From NCBI GenBank assembly GCA_033557465.1, contig CM066033.1, forward strand, positions 911,488,808 through 911,552,807: a DNA stretch of 64,000 nt. Reading direction: 5' to 3'. Numbering within the stretch: position 1 is the stretch's first letter; every line of letters starts with the position of its first letter. Positions 34,585 to 45,225 of the stretch are shown piece after piece. A program made the position numbers and the translations under genes. The stretch comes from Ichthyophis bannanicus (Eukaryota > Chordata > Amphibia > Gymnophiona > Ichthyophiidae). The notes under the pieces were generated by a model, which worked only from the letters and a program-made list of their open reading frames with translations, was not told the DNA's origin and searched no databases.

Positions 34585-36594
34585 TTAACCTTTGTCTAAT
34601 GTAGATAATGAATTATCTGTATTATAATGTTTCGTAAACAGATAGGTTTTTAATTTCTTGCGGAGTTCCATTATCTCTGTTAGCTTTCGTAGCTCCTCTG
34701 GGAGGGAGTTCCAGATTGTAGGGGCAATATGGGAAAAGGCTCTATTGTTTGTTGATTTATGGGCTTTTGTAAAATCTTTTGGGATTTTCAGTCTGTTTAA
34801 TTGCCCTTTTCTGTGTGTAGACTTAGATGGTTCTTTGTGTATTAGGTTGCATATCATGGAAGGGGCCAGGTCATATAAGGCCTTGAATGTTTTATCCAGT
34901 TTGCTGTTTTTAAGGATTGGTCGTATTTGTGCATGTTTGAGAGATGGTGGGAAGTAGCCTTGTATAAGAGAGAGGTTTACTATTGAGAGAATGTAGGGTA
35001 ATAGGATTGGTATTGAGTTTTTTATCCATGTTACTGGACATGGATCTAGGTAAGATGTTGTGGTGTTGAGACCGGAGATAATATTTTTTTTTAGTGTCTC
35101 TTTAGTTACGGGATGGAACTCTGACCATTCATCTAAAAGTTGGTGTGGCGTGTTGTTAATGTCTATAGACATTGATGGCATTTTTGCTTTGTTTTGATAA
35201 TGGTGGGCTAGTGTTTGAACTGAGATGTCAGTAATTTCGTCGTCTGTGGTTTGAGGGTTGGTTAGATTTCTGACAATGGAGAATAACTCTCTTGGTCTGT
35301 TATATGATTTTGAGAGTATTTTGGCATAATATTCTTTTTTTGTGTTGTCCAAGGTTTCTTTGTATTTAGTGAGGTGATTATAGTATATTTCTTTGTGTAT
35401 CGTCAATTTAGATTTACGCCAGTTGTGTTCTAGTTTTCTAAGGTTCCTTTTCATTTGTTTTAGTGTGGTATTGAACCATGGTTTGGTGTTAGTGTCAGTG
35501 TTGGTGCTCTTTTTGTGTATTTGATTAGTTTTGGCTGCATTAAAGATGGTGTCATGCCAGTTTCTGACAGTGTCATCTAAATTTGTCGCCGTTGTTATGA
35601 GGTAGGGGATTGTTAAGTCGATAAACTCATCATTGTTAAACTTTTTAAATCTTGTGGTAGGGACATTTGGGTTGTGATTGTTGGTGCTAGAGGAAGGATA
35701 TGTAAGGTTTAGTTTGATCATGTGGTGATCTGACCAGGGTATCTGGGTACATTCAACTGGGTTTGAGTCGATTAGTTTGACGAGTGAATTGGGGAGAAGG
35801 ACAAGATCCAGAGTTCCACCTTTGATATGTGTCGATGTATTTATTATTTGATGATATTCCATGTCTGAGATAGTGTCAAGGAATAGTTTAGATTCCGATG
35901 TTGGTAGCGAGGGAAGGTTAAAATCTCCTAGCATAATTATAGGGTGCTGTTCAGTTGAGGAGCTGAGGAGTTCTATAAAAGAGTCAAGGCAGTCTGGTTT
36001 TTGGTCTGGGGGTCTATATACTAAGCAGAGTTTCATGAGGCCAATTTTTATTAATAGTGTGTCTATGTTGTTAGAAATATTGGATTGGATTGTCTTAGCA
36101 CCTAGTGCCTTTTTTGTCATCATTAATACACCTCCACCTTTTCTATTAGTTCTATGTTTATAGAAAGTGTCATAGTCTTCATTATTAAGTTGATTTATAT
36201 AGACTGAGTCGCTATCTGAGAGCCAGGTTTCTGTAATGCATAATATGTCTGGTTTTAAGTCCGATATTAAGTCATTAAATATGGGTAGCTTGTTTTTCAT
36301 CGAGCGTGCGTTGATAAGAATGCAGGAGAGGGATGATGTGTTATTAGAGCATGTTCCCTTGGGTGTTTGAGGTGAGTTTGTATGTTTTATGTGAATTAGT
36401 CTATGTAAATTTGATCTAGGATGGTTATTTGTATAAAAGTGTCCAATATTGTGGTTGTTTCGCGTGTGCGTGAGAATAATGGGTATTGTTTTGTGGTTTT
36501 TGCTGCTTAGGCTTAGAGTTAAGTCAATGGTTAGTATTGCTAAGACTAAACCGATATAGAGTATTTTCATTATCATGAAGTTTGTACGTGGCAT
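34585..36594 (-). CDS. LINE ORF: APE endonuclease without RT core
   Basis: Uninterrupted 669-codon ORF. It starts with a hydrophobic, signal-like segment (MKILYIGLVLAILTIDLTLS). The APE endonuclease spans residues of about 85-280: CILINARSMKNKLPIFND, ILCITETWLSDSDSVYI, LCLVYRPPDQKPD, IIMLGDFNLPSL, GGTLDLVL and WSDHHMIKLNL. A linker leads to the first RT block (FPPSLKHAQIRPILKNSKLD). The frame then jumps directly to the C-terminal tail (YDLAPSMICNLI, FSHIAPTIWNSLPEELRKL, KLKTYLFTKHY). The RT palm including its catalytic Asp boxes is absent, yet the frame is kept. The product could cut DNA but not copy RNA. Confidence 0.85.
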   Translation of the reverse strand: MPRTNFMIMKILYIGLVLAILTIDLTLSLSSKNHKTIPIILTHTRNNHNIGHFYTNNHPRSNLHRLIHIKHTNSPQTPKGTCSNNTSSLSCILINARSMKNKLPIFNDLISDLKPDILCITETWLSDSDSVYINQLNNEDYDTFYKHRTNRKGGGVLMMTKKALGAKTIQSNISNNIDTLLIKIGLMKLCLVYRPPDQKPDCLDSFIELLSSSTEQHPIIMLGDFNLPSLPTSESKLFLDTISDMEYHQIINTSTHIKGGTLDLVLLPNSLVKLIDSNPVECTQIPWSDHHMIKLNLTYPSSSTNNHNPNVPTTRFKKFNNDEFIDLTIPYLITTATNLDDTVRNWHDTIFNAAKTNQIHKKSTNTDTNTKPWFNTTLKQMKRNLRKLEHNWRKSKLTIHKEIYYNHLTKYKETLDNTKKEYYAKILSKSYNRPRELFSIVRNLTNPQTTDDEITDISVQTLAHHYQNKAKMPSMSIDINNTPHQLLDEWSEFHPVTKETLKKNIISGLNTTTSYLDPCPVTWIKNSIPILLPYILSIVNLSLIQGYFPPSLKHAQIRPILKNSKLDKTFKALYDLAPSMICNLIHKEPSKSTHRKGQLNRLKIPKDFTKAHKSTNNRAFSHIAPTIWNSLPEELRKLTEIMELRKKLKTYLFTKHYNTDNSLSTLDKG

Positions 36595-36954
36595 TTTTAA
36601 AGGCTGGTGTTAGTGAAGCTAAGTAGTTATATCCCGGGTAGAGAAATGTGATCAAGGTAATCCGCTGGGAGAGTGTATGTTGTGTAGAGGTTGCAAGGAG
36701 AGCTGCTAGAGACAGTATCAGTCCTGATTGGTGTAGGCTACTGACAACAGTATACAATTGTGTGATCGTAACTGACAACAACGCTAATTGAAGATAATAT
36801 ACTACTGGCAACAATGCTAGTTGAATATAGTATATTACTGGCAACAGTAATAAAATGTTTGAATGTTACTAGCTGGCTAGCCACTGACAACGGTTTCAAT
36901 TGATAGTATTCTACTGGCAACAGTAATGAGTACCACTGGCAACAGTAATACAAT

Positions 36955-37137
36955 GAGAACTGACTATTTGCAAGCTGGCAACAGTAATGAGTACTACTGA
37001 CAACAGTAATGTAATGAGAACTGGCTATTTGCAAGCTGGTAACAGTAATGAGTACTACTGACAACAGTAATGTAATGAGAACTGGCTATTTGCAAGCTGG
37101 CAACAGTAATGAGTACTACTGACAACAGTAATGCTAG
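36955..37137. repeat. 61-bp tandem repeat, three clear copies
   Basis: Units start gagaactg(a/g)ctatttgcaag at 36955, 37016 and 37077. The core (ct)g(g/a)caacagtaat recurs in degenerate form from about 36740 to 37330. It lies between the monomers and the ORF of the LINE. Confidence 0.88.
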
Positions 37138-37640
37138 TTACTGAGAACTGACAATGATACTGGCTGCTGATATACTACTGGCCACTGTAATAAGATGAAA
37201 AACTGTTAGCTATTTGCCGATTGCCTACTGACAACAGTACTGGTTACAGATTCTACTGGTTGCAGTATACAAATGATACAAAGTTAGCTATTTGTAGGCT
37301 AATTACTGACAACAGTACTGATAGAAGGTATACTACTGACAATGGAATATAATATTTGCTAGATACTGGGTGCTAGCCAATAACATCAGTGCTAGATTAA
37401 GCTATACTGTTTGTTAGGCTATACTTGCTGCGCTTGAAGAGTCTTGATGTGTGCAAGCTCCACCACTCTCTGATTAGTTGACGATTCTTCGTTGGGTGGT
37501 TTTCGTTGACTCTGTGGTAGATTATTATGCTTAAGTTCCTTAGCCTAAGGGCCGTGCCAAAGGGCCCTCTTGCGCGGCCCTCAGGCGCGGGCCCGCAAGG
37601 CGCGGGGCGCCTGTTGGCGCGCTCTTTTAAAAAGAATGGA

Positions 37641-38519
37641 CTCGCCGGGGACTGCCCCGATTGGACAGCCGCTTCTGCTGGAGGCGGTCTGGAAGGCAGC
37701 AGGCTCAATCCCTCCAGGGAGAGCGTGTGTGGGCGAAAAGGGCTGCTTGTTGCCGGCGCGCTCTTTTTAAATCGCCGGGGACTGCCCCGATTGGACAGCC
37801 GCTTCTGCTGAAGGCGGTCTGGAAGGCAGCAGGCTCAATCCCTCCAGGGAGAGCGTGTGTGGGCGAAGAGGGCTGCTTGTTGCCGGCGCGCTCTTTTTAA
37901 ATCGCCGGGGACTGCCCCGATTGGACAGCCGCTTCTGCTGGAGGCGGTCTGGAAGGCAGCAGGCTCAATCCCTCCAGGGAGAGCGTGTGTGGGCGAAGAG
38001 GGCTGCTTGTTGCCGGCGCGCTCTTTTTAAATCGCCGGGGACTGCCCCGATTGGACAGCCGCTTCTGCTGAAGGCGGTCTGGAAGGCAGCAGGCTCAATC
38101 CCTCCAGGGAGAGCATGTGTGGGCGAAGAGGGCTGCTTGTTGCCGGCACGCTCTTTTTAAATCGCCGGGGACTGCCCCGATTGGACAGCCGCTTCTGCTG
38201 GAGGCGGTCTGGAAGGCAGCAGGCTCAATCCCTCCAGGGAGAGCGTGTGTGGGCGAAGAGGGCTGCTTGTTGCCGGCGCGCTCTTTTTAAATCGCCGGGG
38301 ACTGCCCCGATTGGACAGCCGCTTCTGCTGAAGGCGGTCTGGAAGGCAGCAGGCTCAATCCCTCCAGGGAGAGCGTGTGTGGGCGAAGAGGGCTGCTTGT
38401 TGCCGGCGTGCTCTTTTTAAATCGCCGGGGACTGCCCCGATTGGACAGCCGCTTCTGCTGGAGGCGGTCTGGAAGGCAGCAGGCTCAATCCCTCCAGGGA
38501 GAGCGTGTGTGGGCGAAGA
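37641..38519 (-). repeat. 130-bp monomer array, 6.8 copies, with 260-bp alternation
   Basis: Exact 130-bp period, units starting ctcgccgggg/atcgccgggg at 37641, 37771, 37901, 38031, 38161, 38291 and 38421. One site alternates strictly: gctggaggcgg in copies 1, 3, 5, 7 and gctgaaggcgg in copies 2, 4, 6, showing growth as dimers. Each monomer contains CCCGATTGGAC and a tttttaaat junction on the plus strand. It abuts the env junction, as expected for LINE 5' promoter monomers. Confidence 0.92.
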
Positions 38520-38622
38520 AAGCTGAGAAAGAAGTAATGCAAGCAGTGCATGGAGGTAAAGCATAAGTCAGTTCAAAACCTCCAAAGAAGGCAACCAAGG
38601 TAAAGCAAAAACAAAGATACAT
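38520..38622 (-). pseudogene. Provirus env, N-terminal fragment
   Basis: The ATG at 38620-38622 starts a hydrophobic signal peptide (MYLCFCFTLVAFFGGF) and a few residues with a CTAC motif before the LINE junction at about 38519. It starts about 320 bp downstream of the pol stop. Reading on into the LINE reaches a stop quickly. Confidence 0.78.
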
Positions 38623-38944
38623 GTTGATGTTGATTGGAGTTCTTCTGAATCCTCAGCTTGCTGATCTTGATCACGACGGTCTTTTATTCTTCGTCCCGTT
38701 TGCTAATGAAGCAATTTAACGGGTGCTGAGTGTTGATTGAAGATCCTCAGGTTGTCCAGTACACATTGACCAACTTTTTAGCAATTTCAGTTGGCTTGTG
38801 AAGTCTGGCTTAGTCAATGTAGTCTCAAAGTAGTGTGTCAAATCACACACAAATTGGGTTCGTTGAAACAAAACTGTTGCTGCATGGAAAACAGCAATCC
38901 TCTTCGAAAGACTTGGCTACTGCAAAGCACTTGTGATGAAGTGT

Positions 38945-41900
38945 CTAAGCTGCTGGTTGCCATCTCAGAGTAACTCGCAAGGGTGCATCAAGATGCTGTT
39001 CTGCTGTCCACTGCTCTGGTTCAGGATCAGCGGCGGGCTTGACTCTGCTGTGGTGGATCCAGGCGTCGATCTCGGCTACCTTTACTGCAGTTGGGGTAGA
39101 CAGGATGACGGTGTACGGTCCCTTCCAATGGGGTTCCTACGGTGTCTTCTTCCAATCTTTGATCCACACCGAAGTACCAGGCTGATAGGGATGCAAGGGT
39201 TCCGTCAAGTTGATAGGCAACTGATCTTGGATCCACGTATGGAGAGTCTGCAGAACAAAACTAAGAGCTAGGAGTTCTTGTCTGGTTACTTCTGAACCAA
39301 TCTGGGCTAAACTTCCTTTGACTCCCTGCACTATTGGTGGGGGTTTACCATACAGAACTTCAAAAGGGGAAAATCCTGTTGACTTTACAGGAGCTGAGCG
39401 TATTCTGAGTAAAGCTATGGGGAGCACTTGGGGCCATTTCAAGTGTGTCTCCTGACAAAGCTTGGACATTTGGGCTTTCAAGGTACGATTCATTCACTCA
39501 ACTTTCCCTGAACTCTGGGGTCTGTATGCAGTGTGGAGTTTCCATTGTATCTGCAAGGCTTTTGCTAACTGCTGAGTAACTTGGAAGACAAATGAGGGTC
39601 CATTGTCTGACCCTATTACTGCTGGAATTCCGAATCTGGGGACAATCTCTCTCATTAAGACTTTGGTAACTTCTCGGGCTTTCTCAGTTCTGGTTGGGAA
39701 TGCTTCTACCCACCCAGAGAAAGTACAAACTAATACTAATAGGTAATGGTATCCATTGGCTCTTGGCATTTCGGTAAAATCAACTTGGAGGTTGTGCATG
39801 GGGGTGACACCTCCTGACTGAACTCGGGGTGCCGTTATAAGGCCTTGCTTGGCATTATTTTTGGCACAGGTTAGACATTGACGTGCTACTGAGGCTGATA
39901 TGGTTGTCAGCAGAGGGATGTAAAAATGTGGTCTGAGTGCTTTTTCCATAGCACTCTTCCCATAGTGGGTAGCTTCATGGAAAGCTTTGACAAAGGATGG
40001 TCCTAACAGTTCAGGAATTACTATTCGTCCAGGAGGTTGACTGCCCTCTTCTGGTGGCAGCTCAATCCATCCATCTTTCAGTATTCCATCTTCTCTGTTA
40101 CAATAGTAATCCAATTCTTTAGTGGTATATCGTGGGGTCCATAGATTCAAAGGTACTGGAAACAATGCTGCTTGCATTGGCATAGCTTGTGGGGCAATCT
40201 GTCCTGTCATAGCTGCTTGTCGTGCTGAGGCATCTGCAAATCTATTTCCTCGGGCAACTTCTCCTTTTCCTGCTTGATGTCCTCTACAATGCATGACAGC
40301 TACACGTGTTGGGGCCCAAACTGCATCAAGTAACATCAATATCTCAGGACCATACTTGACTGATTTTCCTCCGGATGTGATGAGTCCTCTTTCTTTATAG
40401 AGAGCTTCATGGGCATGCAAGGTAGTGAAGGCATATTTGGAATCTGTATATACATTCAGCACAAGTTTTTCTCCTAACAGCAATGCTCTGGTAAGTGCTA
40501 TCAATTCGGCTTTCTGGGCTGATGTGCCTGAGGCTAGAGCTGATGATTCAACTACTTCGTGTTGAGTGACGACTGCATATCCGGCACAGCGTCGTCCATC
40601 GAGGATGAGACTGCTCCCATCAACATAATAGATTTGGTCAGGGTTGTCTATGGGCACATCTGTCAAGTCAGGTCGACTGGAGAACACAGTTTCCATGACT
40701 TCGATACAGTCATGTTCTGGGAGTTCTTCACTGATGGGTATCAAGGTGGCTGGATTCAAGGCATGGCTCACTTCAAGTTGTATCTGTGGGTTTTCACATA
40801 ACATGCTCTGGTACTTCAACATTCGGGAATTGGTGAGCCAATAATTTGCTTTTTGTTCCATAAGGGCAAGGACTGCATGTGGCACAGTGACTCGTATGTT
40901 CTGTCCTAGTGTGAGTTTGTCTGCTTCACTCACTAGTAGCGCTGTAGCTGCAACTGCTCTCAAGCAAGGTGGCCATCCTTTGGCCACAGGGTCCAATTGT
41001 TTCGATAGGTATGCTACAGGTCGCTCCCAATTTCCCAATTTCTGAGTCAACATGCCTAAGGCATTTCCCTGTGCTTCATGTACAAACAAGTGGAAAGGTT
41101 TGTGGACATCTGGTAGTCCAAGTGCTGGTGATGACATCAATTCTTCCTTTAACGTCTTGAAGGCTGTATCCTGCTCAAGTCCCCACTCCAGTGGCGACTT
41201 CTCTTCTCCTTTTGTGGCTTCATACAGTGGTTTGGCAATTTGGGCAAAGTTGGGTATCCAGATTCGGCAATATCCTGCCGCTCCCAGAAAGGCTCTGACT
41301 TGCTTTCTGGTTGTTGGAGTTGGAATTCTGCATACTGCTTCTTTTCTTTCTCTGCCTAATCTTCTGCTTCCTTGGGTAATACGAAAACCCAAGTATTTCA
41401 CTTCTTTTTGGCATAGCTGTGCTTTGGCTCTGGAAACTTTGTATCCAGCTTCATCTAGTAACTGCAAGAGGTCTTTGGTGGCTAGTATGCATTCACTTTC
41501 TGATATGGCAGCTATCAGCAGATCATCCACGTATTGGAGAAGCACTCTCTTCCCCGGGGCTACTGGATAGCTTGAAAGGTCTTGATTCAGTGCAGCACTA
41601 AAGATGGTAGGCGAATTCTTGAATCCTTGGGGTAATCTTGTCCAGGTGAGTTGGCCCCCTCTTCCAGAGATGGGGTCCTGCCATTCGAATGCAAACAATA
41701 TTTGGCTTTCAGGGGCTAATCTTATGCAAAAGAACGCATCTTTCAAATCCAGTACAGTGAAATTGGTAGCTTCAGCGGGTATCAGTCCTAGAAGAGTGTA
41801 AGGATTGGGTACAACTGGATGTATGGTTTCAACTGCATCATTTACTCTTCTCAAATCTTGTACTGGGCGATAATCATCTGTCCCAGGTTTCTTTACTGGC

Positions 41901-42586
41901 AAAAGTGGAGTGTTCCATGGGGATTGACATACTTTCAGTAGGCCATACTCGAGCAATCTTTGTAGGTGGCGATGAATGCCTTCAATTGCAGCTCTTGGGA
42001 GAGGGTACTGTTTGACGTGCACTGGTGTAGCACTAGGCTTGAGGGTTACAATCACTGGAGCTATATGCTTGGCTAGGCCTGGGGGACTGCCTTCTGCCCA
42101 TACTCCAGGTGGTGCATCGATGTTCTTTAAAGTTTGTTCAAAATAGGTATCTTGGATGGAGTCATCAACGTAATACCTCCATTCTTCTTCTCGGGGCACT
42201 GTCAGCAGCATTACTCCTGCTGGTTTGGCTTGGGAATTCACTGTCATTTGCATTTCTCCTTGTTCAGAGAAAGAGATCTGTGCTTGAAGCTTGGCTAGCA
42301 TATCTCGTCCCAGTAGTGGCACTGGACATTCGGGCATGTAAAGGAATTGATGAGTTATTTGCTGTCCTCCTAGACTGCATATTCGATTTTGAAGAAAAGA
42401 CTTTGTGGCTCTGGCACCGGTTGCTCCTATAATGGTGACTGCTTTTGTAGAAAATGGGGCTATCTTTTTGTCTATTACTGAATGTTGTGCTCCAGTATCA
42501 ACCATAAAGTCCATAATTTGGTCTCCTATTTGTATTCCGACCATAGGCTCCTGGAGACCTAGAGCAAACTGGGAGCCCGGTCTGTC
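38945..42586 (-). pseudogene. Provirus pro-pol
   Basis: Continuous frame with gag, directly after the amber codon. Protease has DFMVDTGAQHSVI. RT has LPQGFKNSPTIF and YVDDLLIA. RNase H has YYVDGSSLILDG. Integrase shows a His-His/Cys-Cys zinc region (HEATHYGKSAMEK, CLTCAKNN) and a D,D35E triad (QVDFTEMP, GSDNGPSF, SSGKVE). In-frame TGA (39494-39496) falls immediately after the catalytic Glu, and TAG (39137-39139) falls in the C-terminal domain. After that the frame runs in a gammaretrovirus-like integrase tail ([20 protein letters not shown]) to TAG at 38945. The two stops make it defective. Confidence 0.93.
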
Positions 42587-42589
42587 CTA
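42587..42589 (-). promoter_or_regulatory. Gag-Pol amber readthrough codon
   Basis: TAG separates gag from pol with no frame change; downstream bases are GACAGACCGGG. In gammaretroviruses such a codon is suppressed at low rate. I could not confirm a downstream pseudoknot by eye. Confidence 0.75.
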
Positions 42590-44479
42590 ATCCACGTCAT
42601 TCTCATCGTGGGCTGGTGTGGCCAATGCTTGAATGGCTCCTCCTCCTCTCTCTCGCTGGAATTGTTCTCGATTGGCTCCTCCTCGGCTTCGGGGATAGCC
42701 TCGTCTTTCTTCTCGCCACTGATGACTGCTGTCATCATCTTGCTGGGCGTCTTCGAGTTGCGGGCACGTATCTCTCCAATGTCCTTCCTCTCTGCAATAG
42801 GCGCATTGGTTCACGCCTAGTCTCTGGGTCCGGCCTCCGCCTTGACCCCGCCCTCTTCCTCTGCTCCTTCGACTAGGGACACCTCCCCTTTTCTGTTCCA
42901 CTATGGCCGCAGCCAAAAAATCAGCTTTCTTCTTCATCTTTCTATCACATTCTCTCTGTCTTTCATTATCACGATTCACATACACTTTATGAGTGACTTC
43001 CAATAACTGTGTTGCATTCATGCCCGCAAACCCTTCTAATTTCTGTAATTTACGTCTAATGTCTGGTTGAGACTGGTTTACAAAAGCAGAATTCACCATA
43101 CATAAACTTCCTGGTGCCTCGGGATCATAGGGAGTATACATTCTGTATGCTTCAGTTAATCTTTCATAAAAATCTGCTGGGCTCTCATCTATCCCTTGGA
43201 TAACTCCTGCAACTTTGGAAAGGTTCATAGCTTTTTGGCCCCCCCTTTTCAGGCCTTGTAAAAAGCCTTGGCGAAAACGGGCTAGGGCTGTGGATCCTTC
43301 ATCTGTATTTGGATCCCATTGGGGGTCTTCATTCGGGAATTCTCTCTGAGCTGCTTCCCGACGGTCTATTATATTCTGCCCCTGTCTCGGAGCTACAGGG
43401 TTATCTGCCATCCACTCAATAGCTGCTTTTCTAATTCTTGCTCGTTCTTCTGTCGTGAATAGGGTGGTCAGGAGCTGGCGGCAATCTGGCCAAGTGGGTT
43501 GGTGAGTTTCCATAATAGTAGTTACTAATTCTGTCAGCTCCTGGGGTTTACTAGTATAGGAGGCATAATGCGACCTCCAATTTAATAAATCAGTTGTAGA
43601 GAAAGGGATATACACATAAGTTAGGGGTCCCGCTACCACTTCATCATTATCATTCTTTACGGGCACTCCCGGGACTTGCCGTAAGGGAAACATTTTGGCT
43701 GCCGTAGGTGTCTTTTGGGATCTAAGGGTTATTGTCGTAATTGCCTTTGAAGGGGTCACTTTCTTTTTCTCAACAGGTTTTGCTTTGGGTTTATCTTTTG
43801 CTAGTTTACTAGTACTGGCAATCACTTGTACACTGTCCTCCTCGTCTGGGGGATTCTCTTTTTCTCCTTCTTCTACCTCCGCTTCTGGCTCACTTTTTAT
43901 GTCCTCCTCTTCTCTTTCAGCTAATTCCTCCTCTTCCTCCCCTCCGGGAGGTGGATCAGGGGTTGGGTCCCGCTCCGGCTCCGGCCGTCTCTGGGGTTCT
44001 GGGGCAGGACGCCGGGCTACTCTTATTGGACCTGGGGTTCGGGGCTGCCTGAGAATTATTTCTGGGGAATCAGGATCTACCAGGATGGGCTTCTTTCTGG
44101 CTTTCTTATCCTGCTCTCTCATTTTGGGCTGCTCCGCTTTCTGTCTAGAATCTGTTTTCGCTAACATTATTCTGCACTGTTCCTCATAACAGCGCTGCGC
44201 CCAGGGGGGCGGATCTTCACAAATACTTAACCAAGAATCTATATAGGGGTACTGATCGGGGTGCGCTATCCGCACTCTACGGTGTATTGAGTGAATAATC
44301 TCTACATTGAACGTTCCCTCTCGGGGCCAAATGGGGTCTAGATCGGGCCACTCCCTAGTACACAAAATCTGCAAACGGGCTGCTGTCATTTTAATACCAT
44401 AATCTCCTGAATATCCCTCTTTAAAATGTGCGATCATACATTCTAATGGAGTGTTTCTAGTAGACCCCGCCCCTCCCAT
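42587..44479 (-). CDS. Provirus gag
   Basis: About 630 codons from the Met of MGGAGSTRN, a myristoylation-type start; an upstream in-frame Met at 44581 seems less likely because it would bury this motif. The matrix is followed by a Pro/Glu-rich segment with PDPPPGGEEEEELAERE. The capsid has FSTTDLLNWRSHYASYTSKP and the major homology-like IQGIDESPADFYERLTEAY. A basic linker precedes one Cys-x2-Cys-x4-His-x4-Cys knuckle (CAYCREEGHWRDTC). One knuckle, the capsid wording and the amber end all point to the gamma-like group. No stop or frameshift is visible. Confidence 0.92.
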   Translation of the reverse strand: MGGAGSTRNTPLECMIAHFKEGYSGDYGIKMTAARLQILCTREWPDLDPIWPREGTFNVEIIHSIHRRVRIAHPDQYPYIDSWLSICEDPPPWAQRCYEEQCRIMLAKTDSRQKAEQPKMREQDKKARKKPILVDPDSPEIILRQPRTPGPIRVARRPAPEPQRRPEPERDPTPDPPPGGEEEEELAEREEEDIKSEPEAEVEEGEKENPPDEEDSVQVIASTSKLAKDKPKAKPVEKKKVTPSKAITTITLRSQKTPTAAKMFPLRQVPGVPVKNDNDEVVAGPLTYVYIPFSTTDLLNWRSHYASYTSKPQELTELVTTIMETHQPTWPDCRQLLTTLFTTEERARIRKAAIEWMADNPVAPRQGQNIIDRREAAQREFPNEDPQWDPNTDEGSTALARFRQGFLQGLKRGGQKAMNLSKVAGVIQGIDESPADFYERLTEAYRMYTPYDPEAPGSLCMVNSAFVNQSQPDIRRKLQKLEGFAGMNATQLLEVTHKVYVNRDNERQRECDRKMKKKADFLAAAIVEQKRGGVPSRRSRGRGRGQGGGRTQRLGVNQCAYCREEGHWRDTCPQLEDAQQDDDSSHQWREERRGYPRSRGGANREQFQRERGGGAIQALATPAHDENDVD

Positions 44480-45201
44480 TTCGATGTGTGCGCGCAACAA
44501 CAGACAGAAGGGAAAAGGAGGGCGGACCGTGGGTAAGGGGTCCGCACGGTCCTGGAAACGTATAAGGAGTACAAATAACAAGACAAGACGACAATCGCTT
44601 CCCCCTTTTCGCGACCTGAACGCGGTCGCCCGGTCAGGAAATGCGCTACTCAGGGGTCCGCCTTCACTTGGTCCGTGCTGCCAGACCTCTCATTCACACT
44701 TCGTTCACACAATCATGCTAGCAACGTATCCCAGAATGCATTCGTTTCTATCTATTCTGACTAGTCTTTTCCCAATTACAATAAGGATGGGGGTTTCACC
44801 CGGCGAATTCCCATGCGGGGTTACTCGGCCCTTCCTTGAGAGGTGATCATGCTCTCTTACCAATTCCCAATATCTCGAGATTACAAATTCCAAATTCCAA
44901 TGGCAGTACTGCTCTTTCTATCTCTGTCTAGACACCAACTCAAAACTATACTCACCGGATCCGGTCCTCAAACTTCCCAAGCAGGCGCATGAGTTGGACC
45001 TCGGACTCCCCTCACTCGGGTTCGAGGCGTTGGCTCCAACCGGGCCCGGCACCCGCTGAGGTCCGACCAGCTCCCTCCGATACAAGGGACCGGTGGCGCC
45101 AGGGAGCAGCCCTCGTCGGAAGCGCGCGATCCCGGCAGGACCAAGCCTATAGAGGCGGAAAGTCGTGGTATATTGCCCTATATACACTTTGATTCCACAA
45201 C

Positions 45202-45219
45202 TTCCCGGCCAACGCACCA
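45202..45219 (-). promoter_or_regulatory. Primer binding site, tRNA-Gly
   Basis: Minus strand TGGTGCGTTGGCCGGGAA is complementary over 18 bases to the 3' end of tRNA-Gly of the TCC/CCC type (ending in GGCCAACGCACCA). It lies 7 bases inside the 5' LTR end. Confidence 0.88.
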
Positions 45220-45225
45220 AGAATA

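Larger units (their letters stand above)
34296..38519 (-). mobile_element. LINE with 5' monomer array, inserted in env
   Basis: A 4.2 kb minus-strand insertion. Its 5' end is seven 130-bp GC-rich monomers (37641-38519). An AT-rich region with 61-bp repeats follows, then a 669-codon ORF (34585-36594), and a 3' UTR ending in a TAAA/TAAATAAA tail at 34296. It interrupts env just after the signal peptide region. The 3' UTR (ttctataccgcatcttcc on the plus strand) matches the fragments at 48041 and 50637. The endonuclease and 3' end resemble the L2/CR1 group; the exact clade is uncertain. Confidence 0.82.

Noticed and set aside
37641..38519. CRISPR-like regular array
   Set aside because: The whole 130-bp unit repeats with no unique spacers, in a eukaryotic LINE; it is a tandem monomer array.
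42608..44189. Plus-strand ORFs antisense to gag (up to 164 codons)
   Set aside because: Shadows of the intact minus-strand gag frame.
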